From Caecitellus pseudoparvulus (taxonomy: Eukaryota > Bigyra: Bicosoecida): DNA of 64,000 bases. Location: contig CBFFRQ010000006.1 in the NCBI GenBank assembly GCA_965644315.1, positions 117,535 to 181,534 on the forward strand, read 5' to 3'. Below, in pieces: positions 1-12,100 of this stretch. How positions within the stretch are numbered: the stretch's first letter is position 1; every line of letters begins with the position of its first letter. The notes beneath the pieces were generated by a model. It saw nothing but the letters and a program-made list of their open reading frames with translations. It was not told the DNA's origin and ran no database searches. Both the position numbers and the translations under genes were made by a program.

Positions 1-799
1 TGACGATGGGCGCGCCCAGTGACAGTGAGACGACTGTGCTGTCGAACACCTTGGGGTTGTCTAGGTGCCCCGCGATGCCTTGCCCAGGGGCATACGCATT
101 CACGGTGCACTGGTCCAGAGGGTGCGGAATGAGGCCTGTGGCCCGCAGGCGCTGTGCAAGTGAAGTGATGAAGGGGGGGATGGGTGTGGGCGTCGCTGTC
201 CAGTCCACTGCGCGGCGTGCGTAGTCGAAGCAGTAGCCGTAGTGCACGACCCGCCGGGCGAGGTTCCCCGAGTCACCTGCCCGCTCGGCAGAAATGCACT
301 GCAGCAGCTGGTCATGCTCTTCGGCAGAGATGAAGTCGTACAGCATGTGCATGCCCTGGATGGGTGGGTGCTGCTTGGACGGTACGTTGGGAGGGCGTGG
401 GCAGCGCTTGCCGCCGACCGCATCAGCTGGCATGGCTTCTGCGTTGAGAAAACGCCCCGCCTGCCCCGCTATGGGCGAGCGGTGCAATCGCACGGCCATG
501 TCCTCTGCAGCCGACTCTTCCCCAGTGTACAGGATGAGCTCCCCACGGTGGGGCCTGAAGTGCAGGCGGGTCACATGTGGGGCGCTGTCACCAGTGGCAG
601 CCAGGACCGAGGTGAGAAAGGGCGCGACTGCCTCATGGTCCCCCGCACCTTCGGAGCTGCAGGAAGCCACCAGTTCCCTGCATGCTTCGCCTGTCACCTC
701 CATGCCAGAGAGCCCCTTCGTCAGCTTCTTTTGCCACGCCACTCGCACAGCATGCTCGGGTGATGCGTGCGGAAATTGCCCCGCTGAATCGGCTGCCAT
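1..799 (-). CDS. ALKBH8-like AlkB 2-oxoglutarate/Fe(II) dioxygenase, 3' part missing
   Basis: The minus-strand frame starts at ATG 799-797 (ATGG context) and stays open to the window edge, giving 266 residues without a stop. Residues about 150-266 read as the start of an AlkB fold: an HYGYCFDY strand, then VNAYAPGQGIAGHLDNP, which carries the iron-binding H-x-D, then the conserved FDSTVVSLSLGAPIV strand. These resemble the ALKBH8 oxygenase domain, which in animals and plants hydroxylates wobble-uridine modifications in tRNA. The second iron histidine and the 2OG-binding arginine lie beyond the edge, as would any methyltransferase domain. The first 130 or so residues are unassigned; I do not see a clear RRM. 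Another AlkB subfamily is possible. It is divergent from the SCCPDH-like gene, across a 437-nt spacer. Confidence 0.8.
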   Translation of the reverse strand, partial: MAADSAGQFPHASPEHAVRVAWQKKLTKGLSGMEVTGEACRELVASCSSEGAGDHEAVAPFLTSVLAATGDSAPHVTRLHFRPHRGELILYTGEESAAEDMAVRLHRSPIAGQAGRFLNAEAMPADAVGGKRCPRPPNVPSKQHPPIQGMHMLYDFISAEEHDQLLQCISAERAGDSGNLARRVVHYGYCFDYARRAVDWTATPTPIPPFITSLAQRLRATGLIPHPLDQCTVNAYAPGQGIAGHLDNPKVFDSTVVSLSLGAPIV

Positions 800-1236
800 T
801 CTGCCCTGCGTGGGAGTGGGGAGTGAGAAAAGGCTGCAGCCACGTGGAGCAGAGAAAGGGGACACTATTCTTGCTTGGCTCCCCCGCACTTCACGGCGCT
901 GGCACCTCATTGGCCGGTGCCGGGCTTGGCAGCTTGAGGATTGTGTGCCAAAGTCTGGTTTTGGTTCACGGCTGCGGTTCGCGGTGGCAGATGCAGGGTG
1001 CATTGCCACCCGCCCTTCGACACTTCCCAATTCGGCTGCTGACTCTTCCACGTCCAAGTGCTTCAACCCCACCCCCCATCTCCTCTGCTCTCCAGTGCCG
1101 TGGCTGCTTGGTGTCTAGCGGCGTTTCGTCGGAGTGTGGAGCGGCAACACGCCGGCCAGCGACCAAAAGCGTTGACTGTGCTTTGCGGCTGCAGAAGGTC
1201 CTGTGGCGCATCTTATCGTAGGAAGAATTGTGTGCC
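800..1236. promoter_or_regulatory. divergent intergenic region, probable shared promoter
   Basis: These 437 nt separate the starts of two divergent genes (AlkB-like on minus, SCCPDH-like on plus), so both promoters should lie here. No TATA box stands out. A GTTTCGTCGGAGTGTG stretch at 1123-1138 nearly recurs upstream of the FG-GAP gene (54929-54942). No gene was recognised. Confidence 0.4.
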
Positions 1237-2901
1237 ATGGCTCGTCCCTTCGACCTCGTACTATTCGGTGCAACAGGGTTTACAGGTGCGTAGAGCTGCT
1301 TTGTCGACATCGCTGCCGTGTGCGCAGAGTAGCCCCCTCCCGCTGCACACAGGCCGGCTCGTGGCAAAGCAACTGTTGAAACACGGAGGCAAGCTCAAGG
1401 TAGGCTTCGCTGGCCGCAATGGGGCCAAGCTTGCCGCAGTGCTGGTGAGTGGGGGAGGGGCTTGGGGTCACGCGTGGGCGTCGAAATCCGCATTTGGCAG
1501 CTGCCCGTGCTTCAGGCACATGCGACGAGCGCACTGCCACACGGCGCTGTTTTCACGCAGGGCGAGCTTCCAGGAGGCAAGAAGGCGTCGGTGGTGCAGG
1601 CAGACGTGACTGACTCCGCATCTATCGAGGCCATGGTGCGGTCAACGCGGGTGCTCATCACGACGGTGGGCCCCTTTGACAAGTACGGCGAGTGTGTGGT
1701 GAAGGCGTGTGCTGAGGCAGGGACTGACTACGCTGACATCACAGGGGAGACCTGGTGGGTGGAGTGCATGCAGGCCAAGTACGCAGAGGCTGCGTCCAGC
1801 TCTGGCGCAGTGCTCGTGCCCATGTGCGGGGTTGACTCCGTTCCCTCTGACGTCACCGCCATGCTGGCAGCCCGACACGCCACACAGCAGTTGGGCACAG
1901 GCGTGTCAGTGGGCCACGCATACTTTACTGGCATGGGGGGCGTCTCAGGCGGCACCATTCACAGTCTCTTGGGCGCTCTTGAGGCGCCAGACAAGGGCAA
2001 GCTTGCCGCGCACCCGTGGGTGTGTGCGCGCATGGACCTGCCTGCACCCGCATCTTGTGCCCCCACCACCGGCATCGGGGGGGGTGCGCGCCCCCCTGCC
2101 CGCACCGCTGCCACGCCCCCCGTTCGCGCCTCCCCCGCCTCGTTCCTGGCCCCCATGACGGAGATGCAGAGTGTCGCTGCAGACTTCCCCCTCTTCCCGG
2201 TCTGGGATGCCGAGGCTGGCGTGTACAAGGCCCCCTTCATCATGGCGCCTGTGAACACACGGGTGGTGCGGCGCTCTGCCGTGCTGCACGGCATGGCTGG
2301 CATTCCCTACAGCGTCGCCGTCACCCCCTCCTCCCCCCAAGCCCAGCCGTACCTGTACACAGAGCACATGCCTTGTGCCAACTGGTTCCTCGCCCTGGGC
2401 ATGTGCTGGTTGACGGCACTGGGCGGCCTGCTGCTGGCCTTCCCGCTCACCCGCTCTCTCCTCCTGCCCTTCCTCGCCTCACCTGGTCAGGGCCCATCCC
2501 CCAGCACCTTGCAGTCGGGCTGGCACCGTGTGGTGCATGTGGCCACTCCGACTGACCCAGACCAACAGGACCAGCGCATCGTGGCAGCCATTCAAGGCGG
2601 TGAGCCTGGGTACACCGCCACCAGCGCCATGCTGGCCACCTGTGGCATCCTGCTGGCGACACAGCGAGACACGCTGCCTGCAACCCTCGTGCATGGGGGT
2701 GGGTTTCTGACGCCAGCTGCCGCCTTCGGCGTGGCCCTGCCTAAGGCACTGGCACAGCGGGGGGATTTCGGCGTCTACGTGGACACAGTGCCACGGTCCG
2801 AGCTGCAGGCCAAGCTTGCTCCCCTACTCAGCTCAACCAAGCAGGCGCCAGGCGCAGAGCTGGTTGAGCCAGGCGTTGCCCGCGGGCAGGTCGAGTGGTG
2901 A
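1237..2901 (+). CDS. saccharopine dehydrogenase-like oxidoreductase (SCCPDH family)
   Basis: Spliced model: 1237-1285, 1353-1444, 1561-2901 (introns 67 and 116 nt, donors gtgcgt and gtgagt), 493 aa. The ATG sits in ATGG context and the first exon gives the Rossmann dinucleotide loop DLVLFGATGFTG. Next come FAGRNGAKL, the VTTVGPFDKYGE-type stretch, YADITGETWW and VDSVPSD, all typical of the SCCPDH/trans-acting enoyl reductase-like family. A hydrophobic segment near 2390-2480 and the C-terminal GGGFLTPAAAFG motif complete the family pattern; animal SCCPDH associates with lipid droplets. Substrate is unknown, and this is not the lysine-pathway enzyme itself. A 150-nt Ala/Pro-rich stretch, 2020-2169, has GT-AG ends in phase 0 and may be a third, in-frame intron. 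Confidence 0.85.
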
Positions 2902-3156
2902 TGCGAGCACGACTCTCGTGCAAAATGTAATGCCAGTGGGCGCCGAATGTGCCTGGTTGCCGTGCGTGCTTGCAGTCGCTGGGCCGCATTGCATAGCCTG
3001 TGCCGCAGCGCTGGCCAAGTTGGCAAGGCCCGTTGGAAGGCCAGCCACCACGCCGACGCCACTGCGGGGGCCTTTTTCTCAAAGCCGCGGGCAAGGTCAT
3101 CCCACAGGCATCCAAGAATTCCCACACCCCAGTGTCCCACCAGCTTTGCACATTTT

Positions 3157-6100
3157 ATGGCGGGCCAGGCAGACGACGCGCTGCTCTCTGTGCGCACGGC
3201 GCTGCGGCATTTGAGCGAGGCCCAGGATGCCGCACAGAGCGAGGCCGCAGCAGAAGACTTGCTTGCCACGCTGAAAGTGCACTTGGCAGAGGAAGAATCG
3301 TTTGGTGCGCATATGGCTGCTTGCTTGTGCTTTTGAGCTCGCGGCGGCGCTTTCAAGGTCTTGTTCCCTTTCTCGAGCCGTTGCAGACCAAGTGCTGGCT
3401 CTGGTTCTGTCACCGGGAGCTGACAAGGGCTCCAGCAGTGTGCTGGAAGCCCTGCGCGCTGCCCAGGCACCGCATCTTGAGGCATCGTATGCAGCATGCC
3501 GGGGCCTCTTGTACTCAGCCCTGGAGAAGCTGATGGTAGCGGACGCAGCATTCAGCCCGTGGGCTGATGACGTCGCCGCGGTGGTGCTGCGGGGCGCCAT
3601 GCACGAGGAGAGCAGCAAACTGCGGGAAACAGCCTGCTCCCTCCTTCGCAACATCCTCACGCGCTTCCCAACCAGCCAAGTTGCAGTGGGGGAGGAGGCA
3701 TACTCTGCGCTGTGGGCCCAGCTGCGAGACGGGCGATTTGCCAGTGCCCAAGGCCAGGCAGGGGAGGTGCTTGCGCTGCTGGGGGTCATTGTGCTGCGAC
3801 AGGGGGACTGCACGACTGCAGGTGATGCAAAAGTGCTGTTGGCTCACTGCATCCACGCTTTGCAGCGCGAAATGGGCACCTCTTCAGGCGCTGCATCGGC
3901 ATTCTCCACCACCCATGCCGGGCCACGCATGCAGGTCATTTGGGGAGCGTTTCACGCCACCACGTCCCTTCTCACTGCTCACCCGAGCCTAGTGTGTAAG
4001 ACCACCGATGCAGGGGCTGCTGCTGCACAGAGTGTGTACACCCTTGCCTTCCAGCAGGGCACGACGCTGCCAGAGCACGTGAAGCGCTTCTCTGCATTGG
4101 AAGCCGCTGTCGAGCTTGTGAGGCGGCATGCGCGCCTCTTTAAGCACCTCTTGTGCTCCACAGACGGTCCACGATGCTGGGTGCGTCTGCTGCGGCTGGT
4201 GCACACGAAGCACAAGTATTTGGCGGCGGGGGCGCAGACGGCGGCTATGGCTGTCACAGAGGCCATCGCTGATGCAAGTACAGCGCAGACTGAGGGCGAC
4301 AGGCCACCACAAAGTGTCATTTCTGAAGTGTACAGGGCTTTATGTGCCAACCTGCTCTTGATGGTGCAGGGTCAGCCTGCCATTGCGCCAGGCGACGAAG
4401 GTTCCACAGTGCCAGCTGACTCGTGGCTGTACAAGCCCAGTGCTGACTTGAACTTGGCCCTGCACGGCATCGGCGCGCTGGCTCCACTCGTGGTCAGCAT
4501 CGATGGCCCGGATGCTGCTGCATCCTTGGTGCCTGTGCTGCTCAAGGCAGCTGCTGGTGTGGGTGGTGAGTCAAGCAAGCCACGCCACGGCAGCACCAGG
4601 CACGGAATGGCAAGGACGCCCCACGTGAGCACAGCATGTGCTGCGCTACACGCGGCAGCTTGCCTCTTGTTCACCCTTCCAGAAAGGCACGTTGCAGCTG
4701 GTGTGTGGACGGAGGTCAGCACCTGTCTCCACAAGCTGACAGTGTTGTTCCCGACGCTGTTTTCTGTTGGACGCTCGCCGCGGCATGCGGTGGTGCAGGC
4801 GATCCTCATGAGCTTCCTTGCAGCCCGTGAGCATAGCGACGCACTGCTGTCTCTCTCTAAGGCATGGACGTCTAGTGTGCTTGCCGTGGCCAGCCATCCC
4901 GGCCACTTCGCCGCCGAGCTGAGCCGCTGCACTGGGCAAAGCACAGCTGCGGCGCCAACCTTCTCACACCCCGTGACAGGGGAGCCTGAGACATCCCCAG
5001 CGTTCGAGTACGGTGTGCTCATCGCTGAAGTGGTGCATCCTTCTGCCTCCGGCAGCCTAGGCATTCTGAAAGCCACCTTGCGCAGGCTCGGGTGCCAGAG
5101 TACCTCTCAGGCAATGAAGGCTGTAGCCAAGACGGTCAGTGTGGCACTGTGCAGGGAGCTGCATGTGACACTGGCGGCGGTCAACCTCGGCGTGACTGTT
5201 GCTGAGGCACAGCAGGGGGCAGATCCAGATGCCGTGGAGGTGCTCCTTGCATCTGTCCGCACAAGTGGAATGGATGCTGCACTGCCGAAAACAGAAAGTG
5301 GAGCTGCTTCCAGCCACACAATTGTGCCTCTGAAACCAACAGACATGATTACCTTTGTTGGGCTTGCAGATTGCTTCTGCACGTTCCTTCCTATGGTGCC
5401 TGGCGCTCTGTGGGCTTCCGTCGCCACCGACCTCCTCAGCGTGGCTTGCCGCCAAGCCAGGCGCTTTCCCCACGTGGGTGGACTGTACACGCTGGTGTCC
5501 GCAATCGTGGCGACAAGCCACCAAGGGGGGGCATTTCAAGGCATGGCAGCGTCCGCTGCGTCTCAGGTTAGAAGTGCTTGCCGCGCAGTGGCCCAGCTCG
5601 CATCCGCCACAGCAGTGGCGTGCGCCTACCATGCCCCTTCACTTCAAGTGGCATCGGTTGGGTTCCTGCTTCGGCTTCCCCAGCCAGTGTTCGAAATTGC
5701 CGGGTCAGGCGCAGATAGCATTGCATCCATCAGGCTGTCGGCTTGCCTGGCAGCATTGCGGTTGGGGTTGTCAGCTGCAGGCCTCATGGGCCAAGCCGTC
5801 GCTTCCCTGCAGCGCTGGCAAGCTACAGACCCAGCGTCGTTATCTGCGCACCTGCCTGAGCTACTTCCGTTGTTGAAGCCGCTTGTTCTCAGCGAAGGGC
5901 AAGCAGGCCCCGGCATGGATGTGGCAGCCGTAGGTGATTCTACTTCACGTGGGCTCTCGTCTGGAGTGCAGCGAGCTCGCCGAACGGCAGCTGGGGCGCA
6001 GCTCGCGCAGCAATTTGACAAGCTGAAGGCTTCAATGGAGGATTCGTTGGTAAAGGCTTTTGGTCAGGGCATTTTGCTGGGTGGGGGATTGGCGGAACAC

Positions 6101-9100
6101 AAAGCTCTCTTCCCGCGAGAAACCGACGCAGTGCTGGATGCCAGCAGTGCAGCGGCAGGGCTGGCTCACTTTACTGGACAAGACTCCACAAGCACAGCAG
6201 AGGCAACCCTGCAAGAGTTGAGGGTGTGCGTCTTTCACTTTCTTGGAATGCTGGGCTCTAGCGCAGGACTACTGGAGGGGGAGCTTCAAGCGGCAGCGGC
6301 AGATGCTGCGGCTTGGGGGGACTGCGCTGACCCAAGCAGCTCTCAAGCGCTAGAGTTCACTGTGAACTTGGGATCCGAAGAGCTTCGCCTGCCCTTGGCG
6401 AGGCTGTTTCCCCAGGCTGTGGCGGCTGCGCAAGGGGCGCCCACACGCTCTGCTCGGGTTGCAGCGCTGGAGCTCGTTCACGCGATGTTTCTGTCCATGC
6501 TGGGGCAGATGGCACATCACTCTGGCTCAATGGCCTTTCCTGATACATGGACACGCACACTTTCTCGCGTGACGTCTCATGTGGTAGAATTCGCAGCCTC
6601 AGGGGAGCGCGTGGCTTGCCAGCTCTTTGAGCCGCTCCTGCAGCAGCAGGCAGCATTTCTTGCCCATGCATGGGGCAAAGAGACCCGGTGGAGGTCAGCT
6701 GGGAAGGACTTTCTGGACCTGCTTCTAGGCTTGTCCAAGGCGAAGGACCCGCGGGTCCAGCAGGTCGTGGCTGCCGCAATGGCGCAGGCGGTCAGGTGGG
6801 GCATCAAGTCGACGACTGAACAGGCGCTGGAGCAGGGCCTGTCTGGCAGGCAGTCGGGGTCCACACCCTTTGCCTTGGCTGCTGTGCAATGCCTCGTCGC
6901 AGCGGCAGAGCACCCCCTGCCACAGTGCAGATTGGTAGGGGCAAATGCTTTTGCACAGTGCTACTGCGTGTTTGGCAAGGAAATCCCCCTCGCACTGAAG
7001 TTCTCCGTACCCCTGGCGCGGTCGTTCCTTGCAGCGTGCATTGCTGAGCCCCGACATACCACTGCAATAGCATCCGACGAGGTCCACGCTGCTGTGTCGA
7101 CTGCCCTGTCACGACTGAAGCGAATCCTGGTTGAGTATGCGCCATCCTTGCAGGAGGAATCGACGGAGCTGCTTGAGTTCTGCTGCCAACTTCTGAGCCA
7201 CGAACAGTCAGCTGTGCGAACGCAGGCTATCCGCATGCTAGATGCACTTGAACCGGAGGTGCACAGAAAGCCAGCTCTTTTCCAAACTGCGGGTCGTTCA
7301 ACGCCGCGGGGTGAAGCCAGCTGCAGAGTGTTTGTGGAAGCATTCGAGCGGGGCGCCTTTGCTGGCCCCTTTGCTTTGAAGTGTTTGAGCTGGGCACCAG
7401 CCGTGTCATCGGAGTTCCAGTTGGGTATTTTCCGTGCTGAATCCAAGGCATGGCCCGTCTCCGATTTGCGCAGTCTTGTCACGGCAGCGTCCAGCGCTTT
7501 GCACTGCTTCGCGCTGGCTCTGCGGCGAAAATGGCTCACAGTGCATGAGATCCTGGACCTGGCCACGCGCGTCGAAGAGGGAGGAGCTGCTGCGAGCAGT
7601 CCTTCCCGCACTACTTCGAGGCTGCTCCCAGTGATCTCGTCACTCCTACACGTCCAAGCCCCTTCGCGCTGCTCACAACCAGGCAGTCCTGAGTCTTCCC
7701 AGCGACTTGTTGCCAGGCTGTACTTTTACATTTGCCAGCTCCTGCAGGAGGCCCTACAAGGTCCCGATCATAGCACGCTGTTTGTCGCCCAGGAGCTGGA
7801 AAGTTGCGGTTTCCTCTCGGCAGCCCTCGTGCGGGACTTGCTCCTTGTGGCGGCGATGCCTGAGGTCGTGGGTGCGGATTGCCTGGACCCGCTGGCCAGG
7901 AAACGCATGCCAGGCGAGGTTCGCTGTGTGCTGGAACTTCTAAGCAGTGCTGGAATGTCTAGCCTGTTGTCTCAGGGACTACACCAAGCCAGTTCTTTGG
8001 CTGCTGCACACTTTGCACAGGAGCTGCCTTCAAGCATGTGCATGGCGCCTGTTCTTGAGGTCTACTTTGACGCTGGTTTAGGCGATCTCGTCAAGGATCA
8101 GGCGCCCTTACTTCTCAGCGGGGCAGGGTCTGCAGAGGCCGCCTTGCTTGCAGCTTGTGTGCAGTACATTACAAGTCAGACCGAGCCCCGCCAGGGCCCG
8201 GCCCACTCTGCCCTGAAGTGCAGTCTGCTCTTGGGCTGCCCACTGATCGACGAGGGGACTCCTGAAGGCTCGTGCTCTTCTTTATTGGGGGCATTGCTGA
8301 GCACCAGCCCAGCAGGGGTGGGTGAAGTTGGTGCTTGTACAAGGGGGGGTCTCATGCGGGCATTTGCCGCTGACTCGCGCGAGTGCTACTCTGCCTTGTG
8401 CTCGGAGAAGCACCTCCCAAGCGTGACCGCTGCGCTGCGAGCTGTGTACTCGGCAGGTTGGCGCACAGAAAGTATGCTAGCACTATCCAGCATTGCCGTG
8501 CTGCGCGGCATGCTTGCTTTTGCGCAGGATGTGTATGCACCGCAATCACCAGCTGCAGCGGCAGGTGCCCAGGGAGCCCTCGCCGCGGCAGAGGACATTG
8601 CTCTGGCATGTTTCAAAGTGTTGGGGCCTGCGATTGAGGGTTTGTCCACTGGAGCTATGGTTGATGGAGGACTTGAGCGTGGGAGGGAGGTGATTGGGTT
8701 GCTTTCCAGCGCTCTGCGCCTTGCTCCCCGCGTCCTTGCGGAGCCAGGGATGGAACAGGCTGGGGACTTTCCCCTTCTGGGCTTTGAAAACTTCATGGGG
8801 TCTGTCTTAAGCCACTCGAGTTTTCCATGCAGCTTGAAGAGCCTGTTTGTGCAAGAACTAGGCCAGTACTTGTTGCCAGGCTACGCAGCATGCAGCCCGC
8901 TCCACGTCCGACCAGAGCACCTCGAAGCTGCGTCAGCTGTACCTGCAGACCGAGACTTGCCGATGCTACCACTGGCGACGGTGGAGGGTCTCTCAGCTAT
9001 CCCAAGGAAGTTCTTCGATTTGCTTGGTGACGCCTTGCACCAACACTTGCCTGTTGACCACAGAGTATTGGCTGGAACGGCGAGCGAAAGTGCCGAGGTA

Positions 9101-12100
9101 GCTGACGCGACAGAGCTGGCCGTGAGATTCTTGGAGCTCTTTGCTTTTAATGGGGCGTTGTCACTGCTTCCGCTGCTATGCAGCATGTTTCTGCGGCAAG
9201 CGCCTTCGAGCCCTCTGTCAGCAACTCTCGACGACTGCCTGCATACAGCTGCTGCAAACCTTCCCACGTCAGGGCCCATGGCTGACCATGTGCTCTCTTG
9301 CCTCTGTCGGGTGTGCCTCGTCGGCCTGACCGACCCCTTTGAAGGCAGCGATGTAGCAGGCACTGGTCACGCAGACTTGCTGGATCCAGTGGTCTTGGAC
9401 AGGTACTACTCGGCCTCTCCAGGCAGCGCAGCTTGGGTCGCGCAGCCACATGTACGAGTGGCGGTTTGCCAGCGCCTGCTCGTGCCCTTTTTGCAGCGCA
9501 TGGCGCAGAGCAGGCAAACGGCAGCGCAGGCGTTCACTTCCACGGAGGTTATGGTGAACGTGGGTATGGTGCCGCCACGCCAAGCATTGCAAGGCTGGCC
9601 TGGGACTGCCAGCTCACGGTTGACACGTGCAGCCCTGCGTGCTTCTGTGGAAGAGGGGCAGCCGCTGTTCCACGATGGTAGCACGGCCTCAGGAAACTGG
9701 TGCCTGCTTTCGTTCCTGTACCGCATCATCACGTCTACAAGACTGCCGGAGGGAGCCAGGATCGCACTGGATGCGTTGCTGCGAGGGGAAAGCAGCCAAG
9801 GGACTGCCGTGCACCTGGCAGAGTATGTTGCGAGTGCGACTGTCGCGTGGAACCTTGTTGGGGTTCTGTACGAGGGCCCTGCGAGGTGGAAAGGTGCTCG
9901 TCAGATGTGGGCACGTGCCCTCGGGCAGTCCGGCAAAGATGAGACTTTCTTGTTGACGCTCGTGATCAAGATTGCCTGCAATCAGTGGCTAGCGGGGCAT
10001 GAGCTTGCCTTGGACATGTCTGCCAGAGGCCAACAGCCCCTGCCTCGCGAGGCTTCAGATGCTGCGCGCTTCAGCACCCTGTACTCCCTGCGCACTCACT
10101 TGTTCCGAGCGGTGTACTCTGCCCTCATCATTGCACTGCACCGCACCCAAGACAAAAGCAAGTTCTTTCACAAGCGCCTCTTCAGCCCGGCCCAGGGTGC
10201 AACTCCTGGCTGGCTGTGGGAGTGCGTTGCCGATGGGGCATGGGCAGCAGGCCAGGACGGTGGCGAAGCGCTGCTGTCAGTTAAAGGAGACCCTGGGGTA
10301 TGGGACGCTGCACATGCCCCCTTGAAGGCCGACGTTTCAGTGTCTCACGAGTGGGTGGTGGTGCCCTCTGACGCCTGGTTGCCTTGCATGCCTTGGGTTG
10401 AGCCAGAGTCTGGGCAACGGCCTGACCACCTGTCACGCAGGCTATGGAGAGGCTTTCGCCTTCTCGAAGAGTTACGTAATTCTCAGCTACAGATAGGAGG
10501 CACGGCACGCCAGCTGGGCTCCAACATGTTTGGCGCCCCAGCGTGGATGGGCCGCTCGCAGCAAGCCGACTCGCCTGTCCCAAGCTCACCCAGCATGACA
10601 ACGAGCGGTGCAGGGGGCAGCAGCCCACAGGCTGGCGAGGAAGATGTTACCCTCTCCCTTCAAGATCACGTGGATGAACTTGCGGAGGATCTCTCCCGCT
10701 CCACGGCACAGGGCTTGCGTTGGGAGCTGAGCAGCCATGGCGTGAACCCTGTCCTGCTGCTCATGGTGCGCGTGCTGGATTGGATGACTGACTCCTTCGC
10801 CCTCGAAGAAAGGTGGGTGCCCATCTTCGAGACAGATGCCACTCCCCCTGAACGCGCCTACGCCAACGGCTACCTGGAGGGCAACGTCGCTGATCCTGAG
10901 GGCGCGTCGGATGAAGAAGCGCGCAAGCAAGCGAAGGGTCGCCTCACACGGGTTTTGCCCGCCGAGTCCCGGCAAATGCCTGCCTTTATGGAGCGTTTGC
11001 ACGCAGCCATCGCCTCCACAAGTCTGTCGCTGCGAGGGAGGCTGGCGGCAGCACAGTTGCTGGTCTTGAGGCCACTCCTTTTCGCCCCGTGGGCGCAGCA
11101 GTGGACCAAGCCGCTTCTTAGGCTGCTGCGAGACCTGTGCGCATTGCCGGTGAGCACTGGCATGGTGCCTTTCAATGTGCATGTGCATGATCTGGCAGAG
11201 CTGTTTGTCAAGTGGGACGCCGGGAGGCCCGCCGATGCGGAGGATGTGGCCGCCGCGCAGGCCGTACTGCAGAGTCTCATCACTGCGACACCACAGCGAG
11301 TGGCTTTGTTGTGGCAGCGCAAGTTGCACGTTGTGAAACAGCTCATCGGAATCTGGACTTCCCCTGTGCACCCGGCGGCCGCGCAGGTGTCGCATGTCGC
11401 GGGGTTGCCGCTTTGGCAGCATGTGAGGATTCGCAAGACTGACGTCTTCGATGCTTTCCAAGAGCGCGACGGGAAGAGCAGTGGGTACTTGAGCTTTGCG
11501 GACCGCACGCTGGCAACCCAGATGGCAGTGCTCGCTTGCCTTGTGCGCTGGAGAGTGCCTGTCTTCGACCCAACCTTTGACGCACGTCCAGACTTGAATA
11601 TGTGGGCTGTGTCCGACATGGCATCAGCTCTGACAGCGACACTGCGTGCTAGGGACCGAATGGCCCGGGAGGTTTACATGCGTACCGCAGAGCTCATCGG
11701 CTTGATGGCTGCCCAGATTCACTTTCAGCCCCCGGCTCCCAGCGTTTCCTGGTCGGAGCTCTACCCACAAGATAGCTTCGCCAAGGTGCAGCGCAGCGTC
11801 ACCGAGACGCTGGTGGCCCTGCACAACAAGCCACCCAAGCGAGACAGGGGATTTCGCACCCGTTTTATTGAGTGTGCTCGAATGCTGGGGCAGCACTGCC
11901 CGCAGCTGATTGATTCTGTCAGAGTTAGCCAAGCACTGGCTGTGCTGGGTCACGTAGAGCCGTGGCAGCGGGCACGGCAGGGTCGCTGCATCATGGACAT
12001 CTTTGCATCGTATCTGAAAACAGACTGCTCGGTTCAAGACGCCCTCGTTCTCTTGCGGGGGCACCTGGGTGTCCTCTTTCGACCGTCCACCAACGCCAGT

